Positions 7,568-17,013 of a DNA stretch of 64,000 nucleotides are shown here, in pieces. Numbering within the stretch: the first letter of the stretch is position 1; every line of letters begins with the position of its first letter. Source of the DNA: an uncultured Phocaeicola sp. (lineage in GTDB: Bacteria; Bacteroidota; Bacteroidia; Bacteroidales; Bacteroidaceae); contig CAUBDX010000011.1 in NCBI GenBank assembly GCA_958434805.1, positions 4,152-68,151 of the forward strand, in the 5' to 3' direction. The translations under genes and the position numbers were made by a program. Under the pieces are notes generated by a model. It searched no databases, was not told the origin of the DNA, and was given only the letters and a program-made list of their open reading frames with translations.

Positions 7568-9631
7568 ATGAGGACTACAAAACGTATCATACCGTTTGCA
7601 CTGCTCTCGGGCCTGCTCCTTTCCTGCGGATCGGAGCACCGTCTGGCACGCGTGCGCATTTCGCAGCCCGGGGTGAGGGAGGCGACAACGGATACGGCCT
7701 GCAAGGTGCCGGAACAGATAGCATGGACAGACGACAAGGGTGAGCGGCATATCGTCACGCGGGCCGAGAAAGACAGCGTGACCGGTGAGGAGATCACTTC
7801 CGTGGAACTGTCCGAAATTACCGTTATGGCCAGAAGCAAGCAGGTGGCTGAACGCAACGGGAAGATAAACCTGGATTTTGTCGTAACGGTTCCGGGAGAA
7901 TTGGTCAGCAACAAGTGGCAACTCCAGCTGGCCCCGGTGGCCTACAAGCCTTCGGATACGTTATACCTGGACAGGATCTTCCTTTCAGGGGCTGACTTTG
8001 CCAAGATGCAGAAAAGAGGCTATATGCGCTACCAGGCGTTCATCAACTCCATTATACCCGACAGCCTGTACCTGCAGAAACTGTTCGATGGGAAAGGCTA
8101 CAGGAAGGCGCTGGCCGAACTGGAAGAGGAATACTTCCAGGCCTGGAAGCACGAGGTGCTGCAGAAAGAACGCTGGATTGACTGGTCGGACAAGGCCAAT
8201 GCCCGGTTTGCCCTGTTCAACTGGCGTGTCGAGCAGAACCGGAGAGCCATCGCCGGCTACAATTCAATCCTGGAGCATCTTCCCGCCTACTGGATGACCA
8301 GGGAGCTTGAAGGGAAATATATCCCTTCCAGATGGAGGATGTTTGCCGAAGGCGGATATAAGATCCGTACCCGGAGCATCTCCCCTGAAGATTCCGCCGT
8401 CATCACGAGGCGTTTCACCGATTACGGCAAGATGGCGGAGAACCAGAAGAGAAAGGAACAGGCCGGTGCCATGTATGACAAATATGTGCGTTTTCCGTAT
8501 GAGCCGGCCCGTCTGGATACGGTCATCCGGGAAGGGAACAAGTTCGTCTATTACTACAAGCAGGAGCTCCCGGCCACGGAAAACACGAAAAGGATAGATC
8601 TGACGCTTGACGGACTGATCCTTTCCAAGGACGAGACACGTACCCCGCTTCCGCCGTCGGACACGATCACCTATTTCATATCGAGCATGGTGCAGTTCCT
8701 TGACCGGACTCCCCGCTATAAAAAGAAGATTGTCACCCGCAAGGACGAGGTAAGCCTGCGCGCATACGTGGCCTATAAGACAGGCAGTACCGAGTTCCGG
8801 GAGGAAACCGGAAACAACAGGTCGGAAATCGACAAGGTGTTCAAGGCGATACGGAGCATAAACTATACAGGAGAGTTCCTCATAGACAGCGTGCTGATGA
8901 CCGCGACCTCATCTCCGGAGGGTGATGCGGGGATGAATCTGTTCCTGTCCAGGGGACGTGCGACGGAACTGAAGAAGTACCTTGCAAGACGTACGGAGGA
9001 TGCGGAAGGCGTTGACACCATCTTCCGCCCTGCATGGCGGGGGGAAGACTGGGAAAGGCTGCGCGGACTTGTCGCAAAAGACGACACCCTGAGACACCGG
9101 CCGGAACTGCTCCGGATCATGGAGGAAACAAGGAATCCGGACATCCGTGAGCACGCCCTGAGAAAATATCCGGAGGATTACAGGAGAATCCGGGAAAAGC
9201 ATTATCCTCTCCTGCGCGGAGTGGAATTCCTGTTCCATCTCCACCGGCGGGACATGATTCAGGACACGGTTGTGATGCCGGTCATCGACAGCACCTATAT
9301 GGCTGCCGTGCGGATGATAGAGGACAGGAGGTACAAACAGGCTCTTGCCCTGCTGGACGAGCACTACCCGGCAGACTATAATACCGCTGTCTGCCTCATG
9401 TCGCTCGGCTATGACGCCCGTGCGCTTGAGATCATGCGGGAACAGCGGGACACATCAGACCGGAACTACCTGCTCGCCATCCTGTACAGCCGCCTGGGGC
9501 GCAAGGAGGATGCCGTCAAGTCATATGTCAGGTCATGCGACCAGGATGCCGGCAAGATATGGCGCGGACGGCTGGACCCCGAAATAAACACGCTTATTGA
9601 AACTTATAATTTATACAAAGATGAATATTGA
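7568..9631 (+). CDS. Large OmpA-like lipoprotein of the fimbria cluster (DUF3868-type context)
   Basis: The product has 687 residues. The lipobox LLLSCG at residues about 16-21 predicts lipidation. After about 420 residues of mixed helical sequence comes an OmpA-like module: SEIDKVFKAIRSINYTGEFL, IDSVLMTATSSPEGDAGMNL, then FLSRGRATELKKYL, matching the peptidoglycan-binding loop and helix of OmpA. A TPR-like C-terminus (AAVRMIEDRRYKQALALLDE, YDARALEIMREQ) follows. It probably anchors the apparatus to peptidoglycan. It starts 9 bases after the DUF3575 stop and overlaps the next gene by 11 bases. Confidence 0.75.
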   Translation: MRTTKRIIPFALLSGLLLSCGSEHRLARVRISQPGVREATTDTACKVPEQIAWTDDKGERHIVTRAEKDSVTGEEITSVELSEITVMARSKQVAERNGKINLDFVVTVPGELVSNKWQLQLAPVAYKPSDTLYLDRIFLSGADFAKMQKRGYMRYQAFINSIIPDSLYLQKLFDGKGYRKALAELEEEYFQAWKHEVLQKERWIDWSDKANARFALFNWRVEQNRRAIAGYNSILEHLPAYWMTRELEGKYIPSRWRMFAEGGYKIRTRSISPEDSAVITRRFTDYGKMAENQKRKEQAGAMYDKYVRFPYEPARLDTVIREGNKFVYYYKQELPATENTKRIDLTLDGLILSKDETRTPLPPSDTITYFISSMVQFLDRTPRYKKKIVTRKDEVSLRAYVAYKTGSTEFREETGNNRSEIDKVFKAIRSINYTGEFLIDSVLMTATSSPEGDAGMNLFLSRGRATELKKYLARRTEDAEGVDTIFRPAWRGEDWERLRGLVAKDDTLRHRPELLRIMEETRNPDIREHALRKYPEDYRRIREKHYPLLRGVEFLFHLHRRDMIQDTVVMPVIDSTYMAAVRMIEDRRYKQALALLDEHYPADYNTAVCLMSLGYDARALEIMREQRDTSDRNYLLAILYSRLGRKEDAVKSYVRSCDQDAGKIWRGRLDPEINTLIETYNLYKDEY

Positions 9632-10487
9632 CAGAAAAGTACTGGTACTTGCGTCATTCCCCGCAATAATGCTCGGCGGCTGCAATTTCAATGAGGACTT
9701 CTGCATCCGGGAAGGAGAACTTGTAGCCTGGTGCGATTTCAGCGGAATAAAGGAAAAGCCGCCTGTCCCCCAGGAAAGACACGTCATCCCTTTCGGAACG
9801 GATGTGCCGTATTCCGAAGGAACAACGTTCACACAGGATACACTCCGCTGGAGCCTGCCCCAGGGGGCATACAGGTTCCTGTTCTATACGGGGAACTATG
9901 AACTGCTGGACAGGAATGACTATCATGAGACGCGTCTGTCCGTCCGGACTGACACCATTGACGGGGAGGCGCACATTTCAGAGGTACAGAAATTCTGCTG
10001 TTCCTCGGCCTTCAGTGAAAGGCTTGAATACCGGAATCCCAAACGGGTAAGGATACAGCCTGCGGCTTTTGTCCAGAAACTGAACATAAAGATTAACGTG
10101 TCCGGCAACACCGTACCGTTGTCCGGCTTGAACTGTACCCTTTCGGGAATCTCTACGGCCAGGTATCTGGCCTCCCGTGAAAGGACCGGAACCGCAAGTG
10201 CGACCGCCTCCTTCGCAAAGAAGGCCGACAATGTATGGACGGCGGGCCTTTATGTGTTCGGATTCAGTCCGGCGGCAGAGAACATTCTTGCCGTAGAGGT
10301 TCTGATGAAGGAGGAGGACTCCGTATTCAATGAACGGCAGTCAGTTGACCTGACCCCGTATCTGCGGGGATTCGACGGTGACGAGATCTCGCTGGAGCTG
10401 GACCTGCACATCGGCAGGGAACTGGAGATTGGCGGGCCGGTCATCATCCCGGACTGGGAGGACACCCCCGAAACGGAATTTCCATAA
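9621..10487 (+). CDS. FimB/Mfa2-family fimbrial anchor lipoprotein
   Basis: The product has 288 residues from ATG 9621, overlapping the preceding gene's last codons. The signal sequence ends in a lipobox (AIMLGGCNF). The segment RFLFYTGNYELLDRNDYHET, the INVSG strand and the SLELDLHI region match the two-domain beta-sandwich of Mfa2/FimB anchors (DUF5119 group). In Porphyromonas these cap the fimbria and hold it on the outer membrane. It is probably one transcript with the 7010 and 7568 genes. Confidence 0.75.
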   Translation: MNIDRKVLVLASFPAIMLGGCNFNEDFCIREGELVAWCDFSGIKEKPPVPQERHVIPFGTDVPYSEGTTFTQDTLRWSLPQGAYRFLFYTGNYELLDRNDYHETRLSVRTDTIDGEAHISEVQKFCCSSAFSERLEYRNPKRVRIQPAAFVQKLNIKINVSGNTVPLSGLNCTLSGISTARYLASRERTGTASATASFAKKADNVWTAGLYVFGFSPAAENILAVEVLMKEEDSVFNERQSVDLTPYLRGFDGDEISLELDLHIGRELEIGGPVIIPDWEDTPETEFP

Positions 10488-10523
10488 GACTATAATTATA
10501 ACAAAACCAAATCAACAAGAAAA

Positions 10524-11471
10524 ATGAAAACAAGAATTATGATTTCGGCAGCGGTAATTGCCGCCGGGATGCTGGCTTCATGCAGCAACAAGGAAATAGT
10601 GGACGAACAACCGGAAACAGACGGGGTTTCAGCCTCCGTACTGAATATTGTGCCGACAGTCGGCACGGACACGAGGGCCGGCTTCGTGCCGAAAACCGAA
10701 TGGGCGGTAAATGACGCCATGGGGCTGTTCATGTACAAGGCCACCGGATGGGGGGACGCCTATCCGCGTTATGACGCGCAGAACAACAAGTCCACAAAAA
10801 CAGCGGCCGGATGGAGCCAGGCAAAACCCGTCTATCTTCTTTCGGACAAGGCGACGATATGGGCGTATTACCCATACAACCAGGCCGTCGCTGACGGTAC
10901 CAAAGTCCCCGTTCCCATCAATGCGGGAACCTCTGTCGACTACATGTGGGGAAAGAGCACAAACCAGGTGTCGGTCATTGAAACGGATGCCGTCATTCCC
11001 ATGAAACATGCATTGTCCCAGCTCGTCATCCGTCTGAAAGTTTCTCCGGAATATCATAATGACGGCAACCTGACATCCGCGAAACTGAAATCCAAGGCGG
11101 CCAAGTTCGGAACCTCGGGGACAATGAACCTGAACGAAAACGGAAGGATCATCTTCTCCCCGACATCCACGGAACTCTCATGGACTCCCAACACGACCAT
11201 TCCGGCACAGGGGAACCCGTCGGTAGACTTCGCCGCCGCAATCTATCCCATGAGCCTGGCATCCGGAGAAGTCAGCATGGAGGTCGTCATCGACGGGGCA
11301 ACCTATACCTATTCCATTCCCCAGATAAGCTGGGAAGCCGGAAAGAGATATATCTATTCGATAACGATGCGCTCCAATGACGCGGAAATCGGAGGCGAGA
11401 ACGGACAGTCCGTAACCATCGAGCCATGGGGTTCAAGCGAATCCGACGTAACGCTTGTACCGGTCAAATAA
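10524..11471 (+). CDS. Fimbrillin-family lipoprotein (candidate major subunit)
   Basis: The product has 315 residues with lipobox GMLASCSNKE. The sequence shows the fimbrillin pattern: NDAMGLFMYKATGWG, ATIWAYYPYNQAV, AVIPMKHALSQLVIRLK, a second sandwich domain and a C-terminal SWEAGKRYIYSITMRS strand followed by VTIEPWGSSE. Fimbrillins are exported as lipoproteins, trimmed and polymerised by donor-strand exchange. An AT-rich gap of 36 bases separates it from the anchor gene. Confidence 0.85.
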   Translation: MKTRIMISAAVIAAGMLASCSNKEIVDEQPETDGVSASVLNIVPTVGTDTRAGFVPKTEWAVNDAMGLFMYKATGWGDAYPRYDAQNNKSTKTAAGWSQAKPVYLLSDKATIWAYYPYNQAVADGTKVPVPINAGTSVDYMWGKSTNQVSVIETDAVIPMKHALSQLVIRLKVSPEYHNDGNLTSAKLKSKAAKFGTSGTMNLNENGRIIFSPTSTELSWTPNTTIPAQGNPSVDFAAAIYPMSLASGEVSMEVVIDGATYTYSIPQISWEAGKRYIYSITMRSNDAEIGGENGQSVTIEPWGSSESDVTLVPVK

Positions 11472-11518
11472 ATTACAGAACAACAGGGGACTCCGGTCCC
11501 CGTCCTAAAAAAACAATC

Positions 11519-13108
11519 ATGGTAAAATCAATAACAACGATAATCTGCGGCTTCCTTGTCCTGCTGTCCGTATCCTCCTGCCGGAAGGAACAGGAGGAGC
11601 CATGCCCGGAAAACGGCCGTGTCACCTTTACCGTCGCCCAAACGCGTGCCACCCAGGAAGGCACGTTCGAAAAGGGAAACTCCATAGGCGTATTTGCCAT
11701 CGAGCCCAAGACCGGCGTGTACTGGGCCACAAATAACAAATACACCTATGACGGCCGGGCATTCAAACCCGCAACGGAAGAGGACAACATCATTGTGACG
11801 GTGGGGACCGATCTTGACTTCTATGTATATTATCCTTTCAAGGAGGGGCAGACAGACATCACCGCCATATCCCATGCCATAGGAGACCAGCAGGAAAAGT
11901 CCGGATGGCTTTCAGCCGATTTCCTGACAGCGTCCTATACGGACGTAATACAGGACTATACGATACCGCTGCATTTCGAGCACCGGCTGTCGACCGTGGA
12001 GGTCCGGGTGGAAGGAAGCGACCGCGTGGACGGCGCCCGTATGGAAAATGTGAAATACGGCAGCCGGTTCAACCTGCTTACCGGAAAAACCGTTACGGAC
12101 GAGACCAGGGGAAGCTATGCTATGTACAGGTACAGTTCCGGGAACCTCACCACGGTATTCCGGATGACCATACCCGCCCAGACCCTTACGACAACCTCCA
12201 ATTACATAACCCTCACAGGAACCCCGGACATGAAGCTGCGCGGCACTTCCGACATGACCACCGAACCCGGCAGAATCCACAACTACCGGATAGATTACAA
12301 GATACGGATAACCGTCCTTGACTATCCGCAGGGTGGAAGCACCACAGGTGCGGGCCTGTACGACATGGGAAGCACCTGCACGGTCACCGCGTCCGTGAAC
12401 GGCGGTTATGAGTTCGCAGGATGGTACGAGGACGGCAGGATCGTGTCGAATGACACACGGTACAGTTTCGAGGTACTGTCGGACCGTACACTCGAGCCCA
12501 GGTACCGTAATTATGGCGGCTGGTCGGTCACCCTGACGGCAAATCCCTCCGTCATCGGCTGGCAGGGCGGCAGATCTTCCCTTGTGGCGGGAGCCTCACG
12601 CGGAGTGTTCGTCAACGGAGTGGCAGAAAACACACAGACGGCTGTCCCCTCCCTCAGCGGAGGAGCAGAAGGATTCCTCCTTTCAGGGAATACGGTGACA
12701 GTGTCGGAAAACCCGTCAGGCTCATCCCGGAGCTGTGTGTTTACGGCAAGTCACGGAGGAAGCTCGGCCACGGCCACAATCACCCAGGAGGGATCTCCGG
12801 TAAGCTATTATTTCAGCTATGCGGATGGCGGAACCAGCCATACCGAATATCCGGACGACTCATCGGCCGGCTCATTCATTTTGGACATAACAAGTTACAA
12901 GAAGACGGGCAACTCTACAAAAGCCCTTTCCTGGAACGCATCCGGTGACAGCTGGATTCATGTGAACGGCTCATCGGTAAGCTATGACGAGAATCCGGCA
13001 AAGGAAAGGAGGACCGGTCTTGTGACCCTCAAACAGGATGAAAGCGGCAAAACGCTGTCATTGAAAATTGTACAGCCGGGAAAGACTTCCATTGACATCG
13101 AACAATAA
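11519..13108 (+). CDS. Fimbrillin-type lipoprotein with InlB-like B-repeat and BACON-like C-terminus
   Basis: The product has 529 residues from ATG 11519. The lipobox is LSVSSCRKEQ. Residues about 40-280 follow the fimbrillin pattern (GNSIGVFAIEPKTGVYWATN, LDFYVYYPFKEG, IPLHFEHRLSTVEVRV). Then comes an InlB/Listeria-Bacteroides repeat (STCTVTASVNGGYEFAGWYE). Two BACON-like beta modules end in ATITQEG and LKIVQPGK. The fusion looks like a tip adhesin: the fimbrillin part for assembly, the extra modules for binding. It is probably co-transcribed with the flanking fimbrillins. Confidence 0.75.
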   Translation: MVKSITTIICGFLVLLSVSSCRKEQEEPCPENGRVTFTVAQTRATQEGTFEKGNSIGVFAIEPKTGVYWATNNKYTYDGRAFKPATEEDNIIVTVGTDLDFYVYYPFKEGQTDITAISHAIGDQQEKSGWLSADFLTASYTDVIQDYTIPLHFEHRLSTVEVRVEGSDRVDGARMENVKYGSRFNLLTGKTVTDETRGSYAMYRYSSGNLTTVFRMTIPAQTLTTTSNYITLTGTPDMKLRGTSDMTTEPGRIHNYRIDYKIRITVLDYPQGGSTTGAGLYDMGSTCTVTASVNGGYEFAGWYEDGRIVSNDTRYSFEVLSDRTLEPRYRNYGGWSVTLTANPSVIGWQGGRSSLVAGASRGVFVNGVAENTQTAVPSLSGGAEGFLLSGNTVTVSENPSGSSRSCVFTASHGGSSATATITQEGSPVSYYFSYADGGTSHTEYPDDSSAGSFILDITSYKKTGNSTKALSWNASGDSWIHVNGSSVSYDENPAKERRTGLVTLKQDESGKTLSLKIVQPGKTSIDIEQ

Positions 13109-13131
13109 CAAAAAATCAATTGAATGCGGTT

Positions 13132-13929
13132 ATGAAAATAGACATATACAAACCGGTTGTCCTGTTCCTGCTACCGGCAGTCCTTGCGGGCTGCTCGGGT
13201 GAACGGGAGCCCTTCCCGCAGGGCGGGAAGGCCGGACTGAGGATAGAGAGCTGCTCCAGCCGTGGCGGAACTGACGGAAGTCCCACCCTTGTGAAAGATT
13301 TCGGAATGGTGCTGCTTGACGATACGGGCGGCGGTTATGCCGGAGCCGTAAACCCGCTGCATGTAACATACGGGGAAGGCTGGATCTTTCCGGAGGTCAC
13401 ACTCACGGAGACCCCCTGCAGGCTGTTCGCATTCTCCCCTTTCGCCGCCATCCCGGGAAAGGAGCTGCCCCTGAGCCTGGTCCCCCAGACCGACTACCTG
13501 GCATCCGGGGAGATACGCCTGGACTGGCAGAACCGGTCAGCGGACATAGGGATGGAACACCTGCTCTGCCTGCTGGAATTCACCATAGAGGGCAGCAGCG
13601 CGTGCACTCTGAGTGTGGAGGGGGTTCCTACAGGCGGCACTTATGACCTTGCCGGCGGCAAACTCTCGGCAGGGGAAAAAGGAACGGTCCCCTCGGATGG
13701 GAACACCGTCCTTCTGCTGCCGGGCAAGGCGGGAAACAACAGGGTCGTGATCCGTTTTCAGGAGAACACATACGGCTGGCTGCTGCCGGCCGTCACCCTG
13801 GAGGCCGGAAAAAGATACGGATATGCATTGTCCCTGGGCAAAGAAGGGGGACTCATTCTCTCCGGTGTAAGTGTCCGTCCCTGGCAGGAAGGAGAAGACT
13901 ATAACGGAACTATCAAACCTAACAAATAA
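13132..13929 (+). CDS. Fimbrillin-like lipoprotein
   Basis: The product has 265 residues from ATG 13132; the in-frame codon at 13120 is TTG. The lipobox is AVLAGCSGER. RLFAFSPFAAIPGK, DIGMEHLLCLLEFTIEG, the TVLLLPGKAG strand and ...TLEAGKRYGYALSLGKEG with GVSVRPWQEGEDY follow the layout of FimA/Mfa-type proteins. It is the last envelope gene; the conjugation operon starts 8 bases after its stop, so fimbria and transfer genes may share a transcript. Confidence 0.7.
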   Translation: MKIDIYKPVVLFLLPAVLAGCSGEREPFPQGGKAGLRIESCSSRGGTDGSPTLVKDFGMVLLDDTGGGYAGAVNPLHVTYGEGWIFPEVTLTETPCRLFAFSPFAAIPGKELPLSLVPQTDYLASGEIRLDWQNRSADIGMEHLLCLLEFTIEGSSACTLSVEGVPTGGTYDLAGGKLSAGEKGTVPSDGNTVLLLPGKAGNNRVVIRFQENTYGWLLPAVTLEAGKRYGYALSLGKEGGLILSGVSVRPWQEGEDYNGTIKPNK

Positions 13930-13936
13930 TAACAAA

Positions 13937-14257
13937 ATGAGAAATTTTACAGAAAAAAAATTGTTTCTGACTGTCATGTCTGCATCATATACACTCCGGG
14001 GATTCGCCCAGGATGCCCGGGGAGCGATCAATGATGTCCTGGACAGTTTTACACTGCCCGTGTTCGGCGGTTTTATGCTTGGAGGTATCATTCTGGGCCT
14101 TATCCAGCAATGGGACAATATCATCGACAAGGAGAACAGGGGCACGCGAAAGGAAGGATTCGTCGCACTGGGCTGGTATGTCGGCTTTGCATTGCTGGCC
14201 GCAGTCGTGGTGTCCGCCGTAAAGAGTGCCATTTCCGGTATCAGCCTGTCGATATGA
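13937..14257 (+). CDS. TraE-like two-span membrane protein (VirB2-type pilin candidate)
   Basis: The product has 106 residues from ATG 13937. A signal-like N-terminus (KLFLTVMSASYTLRGFAQDA) precedes two transmembrane segments (LPVFGGFMLGGIILGLI and YVGFALLAAVVVSAVKSAIS) around a short charged loop. This size and topology fit TraE (DUF4134) of Bacteroides conjugative transposons and VirB2 pilins. Position directly before traF and traG supports this. The stop overlaps the traF start as ATGA. The family match is by topology and context more than by sequence motif. Confidence 0.65.
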   Translation: MRNFTEKKLFLTVMSASYTLRGFAQDARGAINDVLDSFTLPVFGGFMLGGIILGLIQQWDNIIDKENRGTRKEGFVALGWYVGFALLAAVVVSAVKSAISGISLSI

Positions 14258-14595
14258 GATACAGGATCAGAAAAGGACTGGAGAGCCCCTGCATGATACG
14301 GGGGCTTCTTTCCGGGGACTACTGGATATTCGTCGGCTGTTGTTCCGCCGCTTTCGTCCTGTTCTTCCTCGGCATCCGTGCGGGGATATCCGCAGGCAAC
14401 TGGAACCTGCCGGTCCTGGTGCTCGTCATCTCGCTGCCCACCCTGCCGCTGCTTCTATACAAGCTGAAAAGAAAGGCACGGCCCCAAAAGTTCAAGGAGA
14501 CGGGAAAAGAGATAAACATCAGTAATCTGGACATAAACAGGGTATTAACAAAAAAGGAGCATAATGAAATCAGAAGAGGCATACAGCATACTTGA
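14254..14595 (+). CDS. traF: TraF (DUF4133) conjugation protein, VirB3-like
   Basis: The product has 113 residues from ATG 14254. The N-terminus YRIRKGLESPCMIRGLLSGD matches the TraF/DUF4133 signature (Y.I.KGL..P...+GL.G.Y). Two transmembrane helices follow (YWIFVGCCSAAFVLFFLGI and VLVLVISLPTLPLLLY), then a basic cytoplasmic tail. VirB3-type proteins sit in the inner membrane and bind the VirB4 ATPase. The gene overlaps traG by 32 bases. Confidence 0.8.
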   Translation: MRYRIRKGLESPCMIRGLLSGDYWIFVGCCSAAFVLFFLGIRAGISAGNWNLPVLVLVISLPTLPLLLYKLKRKARPQKFKETGKEINISNLDINRVLTKKEHNEIRRGIQHT

Positions 14596-16984
14596 CATTG
14601 TCAGTGAATCGGAGGGACAGGGCGTCGTCCTGACCCGCAGCGGCAGCATATGCGTTTCTTTCGAACTCCGGGAACCGGAATGCTATTCCCTGACTCCGGA
14701 GGATATCGACAGGAGGGACGGCATGTTCCGGGAAGCCTTCAAGTTTCTCCCGGACGGCACATATGTGCACAAACAGGATGTGTTCCTCAAGGAAAGGTAC
14801 TGTCCGGACATTGCCGGCGGTTCTTTCCTTGACCGGGCCGATGCGCGGCATTTCCGGGGACGACTGTATGTCAGCCATACCTGCGTCATGCACTTTGTAC
14901 TTTCCGGACTCAAAAGTCTTGAGAAGGCCTACATATCCTCGCCCCTGTCCTATAAGGAGAACCTCCATAAGGAGGACCTCGCCAGGCTCGATGAATTCCT
15001 CGAGGGAGTTGACAACGCCGTCGGCATCATCCGGAGCATGCGTGATACGGAGATAGCCCCGATGTCAGGGCAGGAAATGCGGGACTTCACGGCCGGATAC
15101 ACCACCCTGTTCGACGCCCCGGGGGCGGTTGTGGACATACATGCCGACACGGAACTCCGCACAGGAAAGAAACGGGCACGCTGTTTCGCCGTCTGCGATG
15201 AGATCTTTCTCCCTGACGGCAGCCTGGATTCCTGTGTACGGGACGACTCCCTTCCTCCCGCCGGCTCCCTGCTGTACCATCCGATGCTGGAGCGGCTTGG
15301 GATGTACCTGCCGTACAACCACATCGTGAACCAGGTGGTTTTCTTTGAGGGGAACGGACGGCTGCGCGAGCGGATCGCCCGCAATATCGACATTTATGGA
15401 AGCAATTCCGGCATGAGCAGGTCCATCAAGGTACAGTACCAGAAACTGGACGAGCTCCAGCAGGAAATCCTTGAGGAGAACGAGACACTGGTACGCAGCT
15501 TCTTCTCGGTCTGTGTGTTCGACGAGTCGGAGGCCGAACTGGAGAAGGCCGACAAAAAGATCAGGGAGACGCTCAACCTGGCCCGTCTCGGGTATTATAT
15601 TCCCGGATATGAGAACCTGGCTGCGGTGCATTTCGCCTGCGTCCCCGGCCAGATCCACCTGATGCCGCGGAAATACCTGTTCCTGACCACCCTGCCCATA
15701 GCATTGTGCTTCTTTCTCCAGTGCGGCAGTTTCAGGAATGACAGCGAGGGCATCTATGTGCATGACAGGATGTACCAGGTCCCTCTGAGAAAGGACATCT
15801 GGGATGCGGGCAAGAAGAGGGTCAACGCCCGTAACGGGATGGTCATAGCCGGAACCGGCGGCGGCAAGTCCGCCTTTACCCTGAACCTTACCCAGCAGCT
15901 CATCGAGCAGGACTATACGGTCGTGGTGGTCGAGTTCGGAAAGAGCTTCAGCCAGCTCTGCAGGCTCTATCCGGACATCTCCCTGCACGTGGACTACGAC
16001 GGCAGGACGGCGCTGGGCATCAACCCCTTCGACCTGCAGGGGGAGGAACTGGACAACGGAAGCATCGAGATGCTCTCGGGGGTCGTGCAGAAATACTGGA
16101 GGCACATGTTCACAAAGGACGAGTCGGAGAAGGAGGTGGCCCTCACCCGTTTCATCCAGGACTATTACGAGAATGTCCGTGAAGGGCACAATTTCGAGAG
16201 TTTCTACAACCACGTGACGGAACATTACCCCGAGATTCTGGCAAGGAAGCACATCCCCAAAGATTATTTCTCCCTGGAGTCCTTCAGCCTGAACTGCGGC
16301 GAGTTCCTGCCCGGCAGACGCTACGAGAACGTATGCAAGGATACGGGAACGGACTTCTCGGGAAAGAGGTTCATCGTGTTCGAACTGACGCAGATCAAGC
16401 AGGACAGGTTTCTGAGCAACCTCGTGATGGGCATGATATTCACCGTCATACAGAAGAAGCTGCTCAGTGACCGGAGGAAACGGGGCGTCCTGATCTTTGA
16501 CGAGTACGGCGAGACCGCGCAGATGGTCGATACGGCCACGGGAACCGGGATACACAGCTCCGTGGCCTTCTGCTATCAGAAGATCAGGAAGGAGAACGGG
16601 GCGGTGTACACCATCATCCAGAATCCCGACCAGCTGCCGGAGAACGAGCACACAAAGAACATCATAGCCAATACGGACATGCTGTTCGTGCTCCCCACCA
16701 AGGAGGTCATCTACCAGTCCGTCATAGACAGGTTCAGGCTGACCCATCCCGGACAGATAGCCCTGATGAAGTCCATGAGGAACAATTTTTCGGGACAACG
16801 GCCCTATTCGGAGTGTTTCATGCGGCTGGGGGAACATTACGCCACCGTCACCCGCCTGGAGTTCTCAAGGGAGAAATTCCTTGCGTTCCAGACGGAGGGG
16901 GAGATATGGTCGGACCTTGAGGAGAAGAACCGGAGGATGTCCATGGAGGACGCCATAGAGGAATATATAAGGGAACATCAATAA
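14564..16984 (+). CDS. traG: TraG-family conjugation ATPase (VirB4)
   Basis: The product has 806 residues, the usual length for Bacteroidetes TraG. Walker A is GTGGGKS at residues 430-436 and Walker B is RGVLIFDEYGE with Asp646-Glu647. The N-terminal half contains the VirB4-type domain (SICVSFELREPECYSLTPED...). The C-terminus has NPDQLPENEHTKNIIANTDM and the conserved MRNNFSGQRPYSE region. It powers assembly of the type IV secretion channel and pilus at the inner membrane. It is encoded between traF and the TraI-like gene. Confidence 0.9.
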   Translation: MKSEEAYSILDIVSESEGQGVVLTRSGSICVSFELREPECYSLTPEDIDRRDGMFREAFKFLPDGTYVHKQDVFLKERYCPDIAGGSFLDRADARHFRGRLYVSHTCVMHFVLSGLKSLEKAYISSPLSYKENLHKEDLARLDEFLEGVDNAVGIIRSMRDTEIAPMSGQEMRDFTAGYTTLFDAPGAVVDIHADTELRTGKKRARCFAVCDEIFLPDGSLDSCVRDDSLPPAGSLLYHPMLERLGMYLPYNHIVNQVVFFEGNGRLRERIARNIDIYGSNSGMSRSIKVQYQKLDELQQEILEENETLVRSFFSVCVFDESEAELEKADKKIRETLNLARLGYYIPGYENLAAVHFACVPGQIHLMPRKYLFLTTLPIALCFFLQCGSFRNDSEGIYVHDRMYQVPLRKDIWDAGKKRVNARNGMVIAGTGGGKSAFTLNLTQQLIEQDYTVVVVEFGKSFSQLCRLYPDISLHVDYDGRTALGINPFDLQGEELDNGSIEMLSGVVQKYWRHMFTKDESEKEVALTRFIQDYYENVREGHNFESFYNHVTEHYPEILARKHIPKDYFSLESFSLNCGEFLPGRRYENVCKDTGTDFSGKRFIVFELTQIKQDRFLSNLVMGMIFTVIQKKLLSDRRKRGVLIFDEYGETAQMVDTATGTGIHSSVAFCYQKIRKENGAVYTIIQNPDQLPENEHTKNIIANTDMLFVLPTKEVIYQSVIDRFRLTHPGQIALMKSMRNNFSGQRPYSECFMRLGEHYATVTRLEFSREKFLAFQTEGEIWSDLEEKNRRMSMEDAIEEYIREHQ

Positions 16985-17013
16985 GAAATAAGAAACAACA
17001 AAAACAAGAACAA

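Noticed and set aside
15065..16837. 590-codon minus-strand frame opposite the TraG ATPase gene
   Set aside because: The plus strand carries Walker A and B motifs and family-wide similarity; the minus frame is a GC-driven shadow without a domain.
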